Both the position numbers and the translations under genes were made by a program. A stretch of 50,240 nt of DNA from Omnitrophica WOR_2 bacterium RIFCSPHIGHO2_02_FULL_45_21 (lineage in GTDB: Bacteria; Omnitrophota; Gorgyraeia; Gygaellales; UBA12090), in NCBI GenBank assembly GCA_001805575.1, contig MHGN01000063.1, forward strand, positions 1 through 50,240, read 5' to 3'. The notes under the pieces are model-generated. The model was not told the origin of the DNA. It worked only from the letters and a program-made list of their open reading frames with translations, and ran no database searches. Positions 33,445 through 42,524 of the stretch are shown one piece after another; positions within the stretch are counted from its first letter, which is position 1; the number at the start of each line of letters is the position of its first letter.

Positions 33445-33999
33445 TCAAGCGTTTACGCGAGGAATGTCAGATGCAATGAATTTTAAACATTCCTGCGCCG
33501 CTTGCGCATAAAAGCTGTCTTTATTCTTTGAAATTATCGCTCCGCTTATCTTCAGGAGCCCGGGATATAAATATTGCGCAAGAAATTTCTTCTGGGCCTC
33601 AACACAAATAGCAACTTTCTCCTTGTCCTCAAATTCCATAGCTCGTTGTGCCTTATAGACAAGATAATGCATGAATTCCAACTGGCAAGCCAAAGAATCT
33701 GCCCTGTCTTTATCCGGCTCTAAACCAAAGGCGCGATAAAAACCCATAATATCCGCTAAATGATTTACCCTTTGGAATTCGTTCTCCGCTAAATGCTCTG
33801 CCGCATAGAGCCAGATTGCTTCTAGCCGAAATAAGCGGTCGTATTCCTCAACTAATTTTCCCTTCTCAGAAGCTAATTCGGGAAAGAAAGCAAAAAAATC
33901 ATCTTGCGGATAAGAAAAGGCGACCGCGAATTTCTTATACTCAATTAACCTTAAGCTTTCCTCAGGTAACGCTGAATCTACGCACATTTCTTTCTTCAT
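33445..33999 (-). CDS. TorD/NarJ-family molybdoenzyme chaperone
   Basis: A ~184-residue all-helical protein. The block EYDRLFRLE near the middle of the N-terminal half and the HYLVYKAQRAM and QKKFLAQYLYPGL stretches are typical of TorD/DmsD chaperones. These bind the Tat signal and help insert the Mo cofactor before export. The ATG at 33999 has AAGGA about 6 nt upstream; the ORF-track TTG is one codon earlier. It overlaps the NxrB-like gene by 38 nt. Its client should be the NxrA-like protein. Confidence 0.8.
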   Translation of the reverse strand: MKKEMCVDSALPEESLRLIEYKKFAVAFSYPQDDFFAFFPELASEKGKLVEEYDRLFRLEAIWLYAAEHLAENEFQRVNHLADIMGFYRAFGLEPDKDRADSLACQLEFMHYLVYKAQRAMEFEDKEKVAICVEAQKKFLAQYLYPGLLKISGAIISKNKDSFYAQAAQECLKFIASDIPRVNA

Positions 34000-35122
34000 C
34001 AAATTCCTTGCGGATATAAATCGGCTCTTTCAGGGGAACCTTTACAATTTCCTTGCCCTGTTCATCATAGCCGGTAACAGAACCTTTCTCTATATCGCCT
34101 TCAACCTTAAAAGAGCGGGTAATCTTATCGGTAGAGCCCATGAGCATTAAAATCCCAATCAGCTTTTTATCCAGAGAGGCGCGGCGGTAATATTCTACCG
34201 CCTTCAGCGCCCCGGGGCCAAAGAGCTGAAGATTAAATTTATCCGGAACATTGATAGGAGGAATGTAATAGACATTAGGCTCTAAGCCGAATTGAGGATA
34301 CAAAGGAAGGGCAACTTTTTTAATATGGATAAGATAATCAAAGGGGTTATCTTCCCTTGCCTCATCGTATCTGCTCTTAAAACCAAAGAGCCGGATTTTG
34401 CCGATGCAATTGATCACGCACTGGGTCTGAATTCTTTCTTTGGCCGGGCTGTTTCCTTCTACACCCGGATAGCAGGCAATACATTTTTCCGATTTTCCGG
34501 TTAATTCCCTGAAAAAGGTTTTCTTATACGGACAGGCTTTTATACATTCCTGATATCCGCGGCATCTTTTCTGGTCAATCAAAACAATTCCGTCTTCTTC
34601 TCTCTTATAGATTGCCTTTCTGGAACAAGCGGCGACACAGGCCGGATAGGTGCAGTGATTACAGATTCTCTGCAAATAAAACATCCAGGGCTGATGGGGA
34701 ATCTTGATATAATCCTTATCCTTGATTGCGCTGCTTACCTCATCCTCTCCGAGATTGGGATAGAGATAATCATTTTCCTCGGGGTGCCAGCCTAAAACCT
34801 CTTCACCAAAGCCGGCTGATTCAAATATGGTTTTACCTTTGTACTTCCAGCCGCTCCAATCTTGCGGCCCTAACTTTTCCAAAAGCCGTACATCCCAGCC
34901 CAGAGGATAAAATCCCCAGGGCTTGGTCTCAACGTTGTTCCACCACATATATTCCTGGCCCTTGCCGGCGGTCCAGGCATTCTTACAGGCAAAGGTGCAG
35001 GTTTGGCAGGCAATGCATTTATTGGTATCAAAAATCCAGGCCGCCTGCTTTTTGGGTCGGCTCTCGGGATATTTATACTCCATTTTCCGATTGAGCTGCC
35101 AGTTATAAACCTTGTGGCTCAT
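33962..35122 (-). CDS. 4Fe-4S beta subunit, nitrite oxidoreductase/nitrate reductase type (NxrB-like)
   Basis: A 386-residue four-cluster subunit. The first Cys group KCIACQTCTFACKNAW is followed by KGQEYMWWNNVETKPWGFYPLGWD, a stretch I associate with the NxrB of Nitrospira and anammox bacteria. The other groups are CNHCTYPACVAAC, CRGYQECIKACP and CIACYPG...CVINCIG; a Tyr stands where the second group-three Cys would be (CRGYQEC), a known NarH/NxrB-type feature. No signal peptide, so it would be co-exported with the Mo subunit. ATGA overlap with the NxrA-like gene. Confidence 0.85.
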   Translation of the reverse strand: MSHKVYNWQLNRKMEYKYPESRPKKQAAWIFDTNKCIACQTCTFACKNAWTAGKGQEYMWWNNVETKPWGFYPLGWDVRLLEKLGPQDWSGWKYKGKTIFESAGFGEEVLGWHPEENDYLYPNLGEDEVSSAIKDKDYIKIPHQPWMFYLQRICNHCTYPACVAACSRKAIYKREEDGIVLIDQKRCRGYQECIKACPYKKTFFRELTGKSEKCIACYPGVEGNSPAKERIQTQCVINCIGKIRLFGFKSRYDEAREDNPFDYLIHIKKVALPLYPQFGLEPNVYYIPPINVPDKFNLQLFGPGALKAVEYYRRASLDKKLIGILMLMGSTDKITRSFKVEGDIEKGSVTGYDEQGKEIVKVPLKEPIYIRKEFDEERNVRRFSVT

Positions 35123-38100
35123 TTAACGAATTCTCCTCCCAGGAACTTCTTCATTGCCACATTCTCATACGACGGCCTAAAGCCCATTTTTGCCGGGCGC
35201 CAGAGTTTATTGCCATTAGTTCCCCCGTCTTCAGCTTTACTGACTTTGACAAATGACTCTTTCGGAGCGCCGGTGGTGCAGTGAACATCCGGAGCAAATC
35301 CTTTTCCAATCACCTGGCCAAAATACTCTTTTCTGGCTAAAGAATCGGTCATCAACGTAGGCCTAAGCCAGGCGCGGGTTGTGGACTGGTGCGAGCCATA
35401 CCTGAACATTGCCTGATAGCCGGTGCGGGAGTTTCTGGCTAATTTATCCGGGTTGGTTTCATGGCCTTCAACCGAACCATAAGTTGCCACATACATATTA
35501 AACCAGGAGCGGGCAACACCGCGCATGATTCCTAAATAATAACGGCAGCGCATCATTGCCCGATGCACCTTATAATCTTCGCCTTTTTTCTGCCAGCCGC
35601 GAAAAGGCCTATCCTCCGGGTCAGCATCTACCCAGACGTAATCTCCGTCTTCAATGCCTAACTCCTTGGCGTCAGCCGGATTGATATCAACATAGCCCTC
35701 GCCAACCCATGGTGAACGGTTATCCTTTCTATAGGGATCGCCAAAGGGGCCAAACCATAAAGAAAGCAGGTCAATATCTACCGGGGTGGTATGCGCGCCA
35801 TGGCGGTATTTGGGAGTTATATAAATGAGAGTAAAGCCGTCTTTTCTGCGGGGATGAACGGTCTTGGTAACCTCTCGCGGGCTGATTACCACATTACGCA
35901 CCTGGCGCACTTCTACCGACAGGTCATCTTTGGATAAACCGTAGCTTTCCGGGCCTTTAGGCCTGATTAAATCCTTAGCCCCGCAGACAATGGTATTGGG
36001 CTCATAAAAGGTAGCGTCCACCGGTTCGCGGTGCACCGGGATATTTTCGCCATGCTCAATAAATTCGTCTTCATCGCGATAAAATTCCAAACGGCCTGAC
36101 TTTGTATAATGCGGCTTATTTTCATTGCTCTGCTCCCAGCCCATAATCTTAGGATAGGTGCGGGTCATCAAAAGCGCCGGGATTCCTTCTTTGGCATTCT
36201 TTTCTAACTCTTCAATGTTGTATCCTTTCAGGGCGGTGGAAGCATCAATGATCCTCTGTAAATAAACCTCTAACTTATTGTCGTAGACAAACTTCCAATA
36301 ATCCTCAAATCTGGTATCCCCGGTTTCTTTGCTCAATGCCTTGGCCACTCCGGCAAACGTCTCTATATCTGCCCGGGTATCATGCAATCTCTCTAAAGGC
36401 GTGCGGGGATAAATCTGTAAAAATGGGTTGGTCACTGCCGCGGTCATATCCGGATATTTAAATTCTGCCCAGGAATCCACGGCAAAAACCACATCCGCGT
36501 ATTCGCAGGAAGCAGACCACCACCACTCATTCACTATCACGCATTCTATCCTGGGAAGAGTATTCACCACAAAATCGTGGTGCCACTTGAGGTTGCCTAA
36601 GATAGAATTGGAATTGCCGAACCAGAGAAATTTTGTCGGCGTGGAGATATGGGTTTTTCCGGTAAAAAGCTTATTGCCTACCCGCAAGGGCCTGTCGCCA
36701 TAGTTATAATAATGCGCGGATTCCATTTTGTAATATGCTTTCGCGCGCACCGGCTTTTGAGGGTCTAATTCAATATCAAAAGGGTCCTCGGTAATGTAAG
36801 TCGGCAGGCCGTTAAAATAGGCGCCGCGGTAATTGCCGGCAAAACTGCCGATATTGCCGCCATGATAACCGATATTTTTTGTCAAGGCGCAGACCAAAAA
36901 TATAGCCCGGTCTTTTAAGTCGTTGTTGAAAAAGTGATTCGGCCCCATTCCTACAGCGATAAGCACCTTGGATTTATTCGCGGCAATTTCTCTGGCTAAG
37001 CTTACTACCGCCTCTTTGCTGATATGGCAGATATCGCTGACCACCTCAGGGGTAAAATGCGAAGCATGCTCTTTCATTAAATCAAATACTGTTCTGACCT
37101 TTACCTTCTTGCCGTCAATGGTATCAACCTCAAACTCACCCTCTAAGGCAAAATCTTTGACTGCGCCGTAATCATCGCGGCTGATAACTACCACTTCATT
37201 CTTCTTCCCATCCCAGGCAACAAAATCGCTCCATTCATTGCGCAGTTTCTCTGTTACAATCTGTAAGTTCTGTTTTATCGACGGCGGGGGTTTTTCTCCT
37301 TCTTTAAGCACCTGGGTATTTTTTAATTCTTTTGGCTGGTAATCTTTAATCATATCCTGGGGTTTCAATAACTTCAGGGTATCCATCCTTACTAAAAGCG
37401 GTAAATCAGTTTGACCCTTCGCAAACTCATCATCGTAAAGCTTCTCCCCGATGATAAGATTCGCTATTCCTAAAGCAAGGGCGGTATCACTTCCCGGACG
37501 GATTAAAATAACCTCTTCTGCCTTATGGGAGGTTGCCTGGTATTCGCAGGCAATTGTGATAACCCTTGTTCCTTTGGCCCTGGCTTCGGATAGCCAGTGC
37601 GCGTCGGGCATTTTGGTGGCAATCCAGTTCATTCCCCAGTTGATGGCAACCTTGCAGTTTTCTACCGTGGCTAAGTCAAAATCGATGGTCTGCTGTCCGC
37701 AGACCATCGGATGTCCTGGCGGCAGGTCGGTATGCCAGGAATAGTTATCCCATCCTCTTGCCCCCAAGGCGTCGTTCTTATCCACACCCCTGATTTTTTC
37801 ATCTAAAAGGGCGGCAGAATTAGCGAAACGATAAAAACCAAAAAGGCGGGTTGCCCCTAAAAGGGGCATTCCGCCTCTGAATTTTAATACTTGAGTTCCC
37901 GCGCCCTTAGTTGCCTCAACCATTGCCTCATCATAGCCCTGGGCCTTGAGCAATTCTTTTCCCTTATCGCCAGAGTAAGTTGTGGCAATGTTAATCATGC
38001 TCTGCGCAACAATCTGAGATGCCTCTTCAAAGGAAACCCTGACAAAAGGCTCTTTCCCGCGGTTAAGATATTCGCCGGGTATACTGCCGTTTGGATTTCT

Positions 38101-38544
38101 GGGAAAACCGGCATTGCGCCACTCTAAGAATCCCTTACGCACACTGGGATATTTTACCCGGCGCGGGCCGTAAACTTTACGCACCATTGCCAAACCTTTC
38201 TGGCACAGGCGCGGATCCCATCTATGCGAGGCCTGATTTCCATAGATATCTTTGGCTTTGCCATAGCCGTAACTAGGGCCTATCTTGGTAACTACGCCAT
38301 TTTTTACGTAGGCCCTAAGCAGGCAGTTATGGGTATCATTGGGAGCGCAGAGAAAATGAAAGGTAGAATCATAGCGGAACTGGTCGCGGTATATCTTTTC
38401 CCAGTTTCTATCCGGATAATAGTCCAGGGGATTGTCAATCTCGGGGACAAATTTTAAAGCCGCAAGCAATGGCCTGCTTGCGGCTAATCCCGCAATGGTA
38501 GCTGCGGATACTTTTAAAAACTCTCTGCGGGTGATTCTTTTCAT
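35119..38544 (-). CDS. Periplasmic type II DMSO-reductase-family Mo subunit, nitrite oxidoreductase-like (NxrA-like)
   Basis: About 1141 residues from the ATG at 38544, chosen because it places a Tat signal (ITRREFLKVSAATIAG) at the N-terminus. The FeS site reads FLCAPNDTHNCLLRAYV...LCQKG, with C-x3-D-x3-C spacing as I recall for NXR proteins. The Mo ligand should be the Asp near residue 273 in HTDLPPGHP, as in NarG (SDLPPA). Length and blocks fit the Nitrospira/anammox NxrA clade, which also contains nitrate, selenate and chlorate reductases. Direction (nitrite oxidation or nitrate reduction) cannot be read from sequence. Confidence 0.82.
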   Translation of the reverse strand: MKRITRREFLKVSAATIAGLAASRPLLAALKFVPEIDNPLDYYPDRNWEKIYRDQFRYDSTFHFLCAPNDTHNCLLRAYVKNGVVTKIGPSYGYGKAKDIYGNQASHRWDPRLCQKGLAMVRKVYGPRRVKYPSVRKGFLEWRNAGFPRNPNGSIPGEYLNRGKEPFVRVSFEEASQIVAQSMINIATTYSGDKGKELLKAQGYDEAMVEATKGAGTQVLKFRGGMPLLGATRLFGFYRFANSAALLDEKIRGVDKNDALGARGWDNYSWHTDLPPGHPMVCGQQTIDFDLATVENCKVAINWGMNWIATKMPDAHWLSEARAKGTRVITIACEYQATSHKAEEVILIRPGSDTALALGIANLIIGEKLYDDEFAKGQTDLPLLVRMDTLKLLKPQDMIKDYQPKELKNTQVLKEGEKPPPSIKQNLQIVTEKLRNEWSDFVAWDGKKNEVVVISRDDYGAVKDFALEGEFEVDTIDGKKVKVRTVFDLMKEHASHFTPEVVSDICHISKEAVVSLAREIAANKSKVLIAVGMGPNHFFNNDLKDRAIFLVCALTKNIGYHGGNIGSFAGNYRGAYFNGLPTYITEDPFDIELDPQKPVRAKAYYKMESAHYYNYGDRPLRVGNKLFTGKTHISTPTKFLWFGNSNSILGNLKWHHDFVVNTLPRIECVIVNEWWWSASCEYADVVFAVDSWAEFKYPDMTAAVTNPFLQIYPRTPLERLHDTRADIETFAGVAKALSKETGDTRFEDYWKFVYDNKLEVYLQRIIDASTALKGYNIEELEKNAKEGIPALLMTRTYPKIMGWEQSNENKPHYTKSGRLEFYRDEDEFIEHGENIPVHREPVDATFYEPNTIVCGAKDLIRPKGPESYGLSKDDLSVEVRQVRNVVISPREVTKTVHPRRKDGFTLIYITPKYRHGAHTTPVDIDLLSLWFGPFGDPYRKDNRSPWVGEGYVDINPADAKELGIEDGDYVWVDADPEDRPFRGWQKKGEDYKVHRAMMRCRYYLGIMRGVARSWFNMYVATYGSVEGHETNPDKLARNSRTGYQAMFRYGSHQSTTRAWLRPTLMTDSLARKEYFGQVIGKGFAPDVHCTTGAPKESFVKVSKAEDGGTNGNKLWRPAKMGFRPSYENVAMKKFLGGEFVK

Positions 38545-38599
38545 TCCTCTTTCGTAGCTGCAGAAATTATCTTTATGATGACAAATTTGGCGCACTTGT

Positions 38600-38627
38600 C
38601 CTAAATGTGAATTATTTCACATTTAGG
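38600..38627. promoter_or_regulatory. CRP/FNR-family operator-like palindrome upstream of the NxrA-like gene
   Basis: A 28-bp perfect palindrome (12-bp arms, CCTAAATGTGAA and its complement, 4-bp centre) that contains TGTGA-N6-TCACA at 38606-38621, the same core found upstream of moeA. It lies 56-83 bp before the ATG. In RNA it could also form a hairpin. Confidence 0.7.
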
Positions 38628-38640
38628 GGAATAAAAATTA

Positions 38641-38673
38641 AATTGCCTGCAGTAACTCTACTGTAAAGCAATT
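38641..38673 (-). terminator. Leader hairpin followed by T-rich stretch (possible attenuator)
   Basis: Minus strand AATTGC-ttta-CAGTA-gagt-TACTG-cag-GCAATT, then TAATTTTTATT. It begins about 5 nt after the predicted start of the 38685-38712 promoter and precedes the palindrome. Similar in position to the hairpin at 28938-28962. Confidence 0.45.
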
Positions 38674-38684
38674 TTATAAAATTT

Positions 38685-38712
38685 ATTATACCGAAAGAAA
38701 AAATCTTGTCAA
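38685..38712 (-). promoter_or_regulatory. Consensus sigma70 promoter for the NXR-like operon
   Basis: Minus strand TTGACA (38712-38707), 16-nt spacer, TATAAT (38690-38685): both hexamers perfect. Expected start near 38678, giving a leader of about 134 nt before the ATG. Confidence 0.7.
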
Positions 38713-38814
38713 TAAAAATCTTTAGTCCCTTCATTTTACCCCAACTCCTTAAGGATCGCCCTGCCAATCCCTATCCGCTTAATCCAGGCATCCTGCGTTC
38801 TACGGGGCCCACAA

Positions 38815-38884
38815 TAAAAAAGAGGCGTCTTTTTTGGTAAGCCCAAATCAACCGATTGATAAATTTAGGCGGGAGACGCCCCTT
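38815..38884 (-). terminator. Terminator-like structure after the metallophosphoesterase/FHA gene
   Basis: On the minus strand GGCGTCT ... AGACGCC arms enclose about 43 nt containing a small ATCAA/TTGAT hairpin, and the 3' arm (AGACGCCTC) is followed by TTTTTTATT. Apart from this and the nxrA leader, the gap 38545-38919 holds no gene. Confidence 0.5.
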
Positions 38885-38919
38885 TTAAAAATGCAAAATT
38901 TAAAATTTAAAAGTCAAAA

Positions 38920-40521
38920 TTAGGATACTTTACCTAAAAATACCTGCCCTAATTCCTGCCCGCTGCTCATTGATTCTAAGACAACCAAAATATCCCTTAA
39001 CGTATCCTCAGTGTGGTCGCTGCGCTCTTCTTCTTGTCTTAGGATATCTGATATGCAAAGGAGAATTTTATTTCTGTCTTGAGTTATATTATCTTGAGCG
39101 CAGGATGTTTGGATATATTCCTTAATTCTTTCTGAAGAAGGAGTTATTCCTGAACTTACCATTCTACCTATCTCTTGCCACTCCCCAGCAAGGTTAACTT
39201 GCAGCAGGGACAGTCCCCGCAGCGGACTGTCCCTAAACATTCCGCTTAAATTTGTTACCGCCTGGGCGACTATAGGGAGAGAGCGGAAGTCAATACCGCC
39301 TAAGCTTCTAACCGCTTCTTCCTGTTTGCTGCTTTCAGTTTTAGCCGGCGAATTGGTAAGAGGGCTACTCGCAGCGTTATTCCACTCCACAGTTGTTCCA
39401 TTCAGAGAATTCAGGTCTTCAACAAAAAGCGAAAACTCGTTGTTCCCATTTCTGGATATTTTAATAATAAAATGTTTTCCTGATAAGAGTTCATCCGATA
39501 GTCTATAATTGCCAGTCTCTCGTCCTATCTGCATTGGCTGATCTAACTGCATATTGTAGGCGTCGCCGACAGGATAGCTTTTATCGTCTTTATAACGCTG
39601 GAAATTGATACTATTTCTTGTCACAGAAATTTTATAAGCAAATGATCCGGCTATAATCCAAACATCTCCCGTAAAGAGGGTTTCTAAAATGGTGGCGCCT
39701 GGCTTACCGAGCCTAATCTCTGACTCCCCTTTTCCTTCTCTCCGCATACCATCTTCTAAAGCAGATTTTTCTTTTTTTACTCCTTTCTGCCCCGTTTCTT
39801 CTGTTTCGAGTTTCTTATCGACTAACTCTAAATTAGACGAAGCATCGGTAACCTCAATAAAATCGACTCGTCCATTTTGAACAACTGCGTATCCGGCACG
39901 GTCGTGCCCGGCAAAGACGATATGATGATTAGGCAGAGGCTGCCAATGCCAATTTCTATCTCTTCTTGGCGAATGTCCAACAATAAGCTGAGCTCGAGGC
40001 TGACCCATATTATTAAGAAATTCCTGGACATCTCTATCATCGTAACTGTCTTGATACCTTCCCCATTCTGCCTGCTCAACAATCGGATTACCTTCATTTC
40101 CAACATCTACATTTTGTATTTCAGCAAAATTCGCATTTGTGATAGGACCCCCGTGTACCGCAATAAAACCATTACCCATTACCATTAAAGGACTCGCTTT
40201 AATAAAATTTTCATAAGCGGTAATATAATCTTCACCATATAGCTCTTGAAGTTTTTCACTATACAATATTCCTTGCCAGACGCGATCCTGACCCTTTCCC
40301 TTAGAGAATAAATCAGAAAGATAATCATGGTTTCCGAGCACGTAATAAACGTTATCGGGATGCTGAATTTTTAAATCCATAATAAACTGCATAATTTCAA
40401 CTGATGAATCCATCTCTGTTAAATTAACTTCACTATGTACCGCATCGCCTAAGATAACTAAAACTGCCTCGCCTTTTTGAATCTTGCTTAAGTTATTATT
40501 CTTATTAAGTATCTCGCGGCC
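38920..40521 (-). pseudogene. Metallophosphoesterase-FHA fusion, 5' end lost
   Basis: The ORF-track protein (497 residues from an internal ATG at 40413) has calcineurin-like motifs VLGNHDYLSD, AVHGGPI, VGHSP and FAGHD, then an FHA domain (IGRETGNYRL, SGKH, DLNSLNGT). The frame stays open upstream to 40521 and there encodes ILGDAVHSE, the GD motif of the phosphoesterase core, but no start codon or the first DxH motif appears before a stop at 40522-40524. So the true N-terminus is missing and the junction with a MazF fragment follows. A palindrome, GGGACAGTCC/GGACTGTCCC, sits inside the frame. It might still be translated in part. Confidence 0.65.
39207..39233. repeat. Palindromic element inside the coding frame
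   Basis: GGGACAGTCC - 7-nt loop - GGACTGTCCC, a perfect 10-bp inverted repeat within the metallophosphoesterase/FHA frame. It resembles short REP-type palindromes; no transposase gene is in the window. Confidence 0.55.
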
Positions 40522-40531
40522 TCAAAAATGC

Positions 40532-40657
40532 GTGGTAAATTTAGATACAATTACCACTATCAGAAAATCAATTCTTAGCAAAAGAATCTGTTCGCTAAAG
40601 CAAGAGAAAATAGAACAGATTGATAAGGCACTAAAATTTGCTCTATCACTAGATTAA
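40532..40657 (+). pseudogene. C-terminal fragment of a MazF/PemK-type toxin
   Basis: Not in the ORF track. From the GTG at 40532 the plus strand reads VVNLDTITTIRKSILSKRI, then SLKQEKIEQIDKALKFALSLD and stop: 41 residues that match the C-terminal third of MazF/PemK endoribonucleases. The catalytic N-terminal part is absent. The break coincides with the truncation point of the phosphoesterase gene on the other strand, so one rearrangement probably removed both 5' ends. The stretch 40658-40775 holds nothing I recognise. Confidence 0.65.
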
Positions 40658-40775
40658 TTTTCCCTCTCGGTTTATCAATCGGGCGAGGACGCATCAAAAA
40701 TCACCTCCTCTGCAAACACCGCAAAGTGCCAGCATATATGATAAGGATTGAATGCGTCAACACGCAATGTAGGGC

Positions 40776-41453
40776 TTAAGAAAGAGTTTTCTGCCTGCTA
40801 AATAAAACTATTAAAACAGTGAATGATAGGATCATTAAAACTAACTCAATTGGCTCTCTGAGGAACCCAGCCCGGCCGAATAATTGGACATCTTCCCAGG
40901 CCTCTATCGCTAATATTCCGATAATAGTCAATATGAGAGAAACGGATTCCTTCTTTACCCAGGATAATTTCAGGCACAGGCGCCCTGGTAAACTCAACAA
41001 ACCCTTAAGGCGGGGAAAACATCTCGGCGTGCTTTGAGAATATGCCGCGTATTCTTCCTTAAACCTCTTTAATAACAAGGCCTCTTCTTTTTTAATCTGC
41101 GGTATGTAAATCAAGAGGAAGATAATAATAAACGGAAAAATTACCCATAACTGCAGGAGGGTGAAGATAACCCCTATCCCGATTAATAATGTCCCGAAAT
41201 ACATCGGATTTCTCACGGCAGTATAAGGGCCGTGCGTAACCAGATTCCTGCCTTGAGAGGACTGCTCTTCTTTGTATCCTCTCGCTGAAATACGAAATAA
41301 AAACCCGCATAAGACCAAAGCTATTCCCAGGCAATCGAATAATTTATCAAGTGACTTTCCCTGCCATTGGGCTAAAAGTATTTTATAGAAAAAAATGACC
41401 AGGAGAAACGAAACGAAGATTAATAACCCCTGGATTCTGATGCGTTTTTTCAT
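40776..41453 (-). CDS. Isoprenylcysteine carboxyl methyltransferase (ICMT)-like membrane protein
   Basis: A 225-residue membrane protein with the ICMT/PEMT-fold SAM-binding signature LVTHGPYTAVRNPMYFGTLL and the EEALLLKRFKEEYAAYSQ motif. Family members methylate lipid-linked carboxylates or phospholipid head groups. About 60 extra hydrophobic residues follow the core. It begins 3 nt after the second radical SAM gene and is the last gene of the operon. With a UbiA prenyltransferase in the same operon, a prenylated substrate is a fair guess, but none is shown. Confidence 0.72.
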   Translation of the reverse strand: MKKRIRIQGLLIFVSFLLVIFFYKILLAQWQGKSLDKLFDCLGIALVLCGFLFRISARGYKEEQSSQGRNLVTHGPYTAVRNPMYFGTLLIGIGVIFTLLQLWVIFPFIIIFLLIYIPQIKKEEALLLKRFKEEYAAYSQSTPRCFPRLKGLLSLPGRLCLKLSWVKKESVSLILTIIGILAIEAWEDVQLFGRAGFLREPIELVLMILSFTVLIVLFSRQKTLS

Positions 41454-41456
41454 TTT

Positions 41457-42524
41457 TCAAGTTTGCGGCTGATAAATGCAATACGGCTCTTCTTCCTGAA
41501 AATCTCCGCTGCGCCAATAGGCGCGGGCGCGGCAGCCGCCGCAGACCAGCTTAAACTCACAGGCACCACATCTTCCTTTTAATTTTGCGCTATCCCTTAA
41601 GTCCTGAAAAAGTTTGCTCTCAAACCAGACGCTTTTAAAATCCTCTTTTCTTAAATCCCCGGCCTTAACCGGCAGGTAGCCGCATCCGAATACCTCTCCT
41701 TTATAAGAAACAAAACAAACCCCCTGCCCGGCCAGGCAACCCTTGGTGATGGCGCTAAAATTATCGCTCGCGCAAGGCAATTTCTTTTTCTCTTTTGCCA
41801 AACGTTGGCGCAAGACCCGGTAATAGTGCGGGGCGCAGGTCGCCTTTACCCGTATGGTGGAATGGGACTGAAAATCATACAGGCGGTTGAATGCCTCTTC
41901 GTATTCCTGCGCTGAAATCTCATCCCCTTCCAATGATTTTCCTCTGCCTACCGGAACCAGAAAAAATACATGATAGGAAACTGCGCCCTGTTTAAGCGCA
42001 AAGTTACCCATTGCCTCCAATTCAGCTAAATTCTTTTTGGTTATCGTAGTGTTTATTTGCAGAGGTATTCCTGCCTTTTTAAGATTATTGATTCCGGCTA
42101 AGCTCTTTTCAAATGCTCCCGGCGCTCCGCAAAAATTATCATGGCTTTTAGCATTTGAACCATAAATAGACACCGCAACTAATGCGGTTTTATTCTCCTT
42201 TAAGCGCATCGCGCTATCTAAGCTTACCAGCGAGCCATTAGTGGCCAGGGTGCTCTTTAGGCCTAATTGGCTGGCATAGTGGATAAGTTCGTAGATATCT
42301 TCGCGTAATAATGCCTCTCCGCCTGAAAATACAACGATCGGTTTTGAAAAAGATGCGGCTGTCTTTAGAAATCTTTTGGCTTCTTGGGTAGTTAGTTCTT
42401 CCGGCGAGCGCTTCTTCTCTGCCTTGGCCCGGCAGTGCGGGCATTCTAAGTTACAGGCGCGCGTGGCCTCCCAGAATATCAAACGAAGACTTGAGCTCAT
42501 TGTATATTTTGCCGGATGCGTCAA
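41457..42524 (-). CDS. Radical SAM/SPASM enzyme, AhbC/AhbD/NirJ-like
   Basis: A 355-residue enzyme. SAM cluster Cys24, Cys28 and Cys31 in FWEATRACNLECPHCRAKA, the opening typical of AhbC/AhbD/NirJ. The C-terminal auxiliary cluster region reads CGACEFKLVCGGCRARAYWRSGDFQEEEPYC, also typical of that group and of RiPP maturases. Two roles fit: a late step of the siroheme-to-heme route (the decarboxylases are at 29-30 kb) or peptide modification with the nearby PqqD-like/peptide pair. The start is TTG overlapping the UbiA stop (TTGA), or ATG at 42500. Confidence 0.75.
   Translation of the reverse strand: MTHPAKYTMSSSLRLIFWEATRACNLECPHCRAKAEKKRSPEELTTQEAKRFLKTAASFSKPIVVFSGGEALLREDIYELIHYASQLGLKSTLATNGSLVSLDSAMRLKENKTALVAVSIYGSNAKSHDNFCGAPGAFEKSLAGINNLKKAGIPLQINTTITKKNLAELEAMGNFALKQGAVSYHVFFLVPVGRGKSLEGDEISAQEYEEAFNRLYDFQSHSTIRVKATCAPHYYRVLRQRLAKEKKKLPCASDNFSAITKGCLAGQGVCFVSYKGEVFGCGYLPVKAGDLRKEDFKSVWFESKLFQDLRDSAKLKGRCGACEFKLVCGGCRARAYWRSGDFQEEEPYCIYQPQT

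Noticed and set aside
40658-40775. Antitoxin or terminator in the gap after the MazF fragment
   Set aside because: No frame with a recognisable antitoxin and no stem with a T-run; left as empty.
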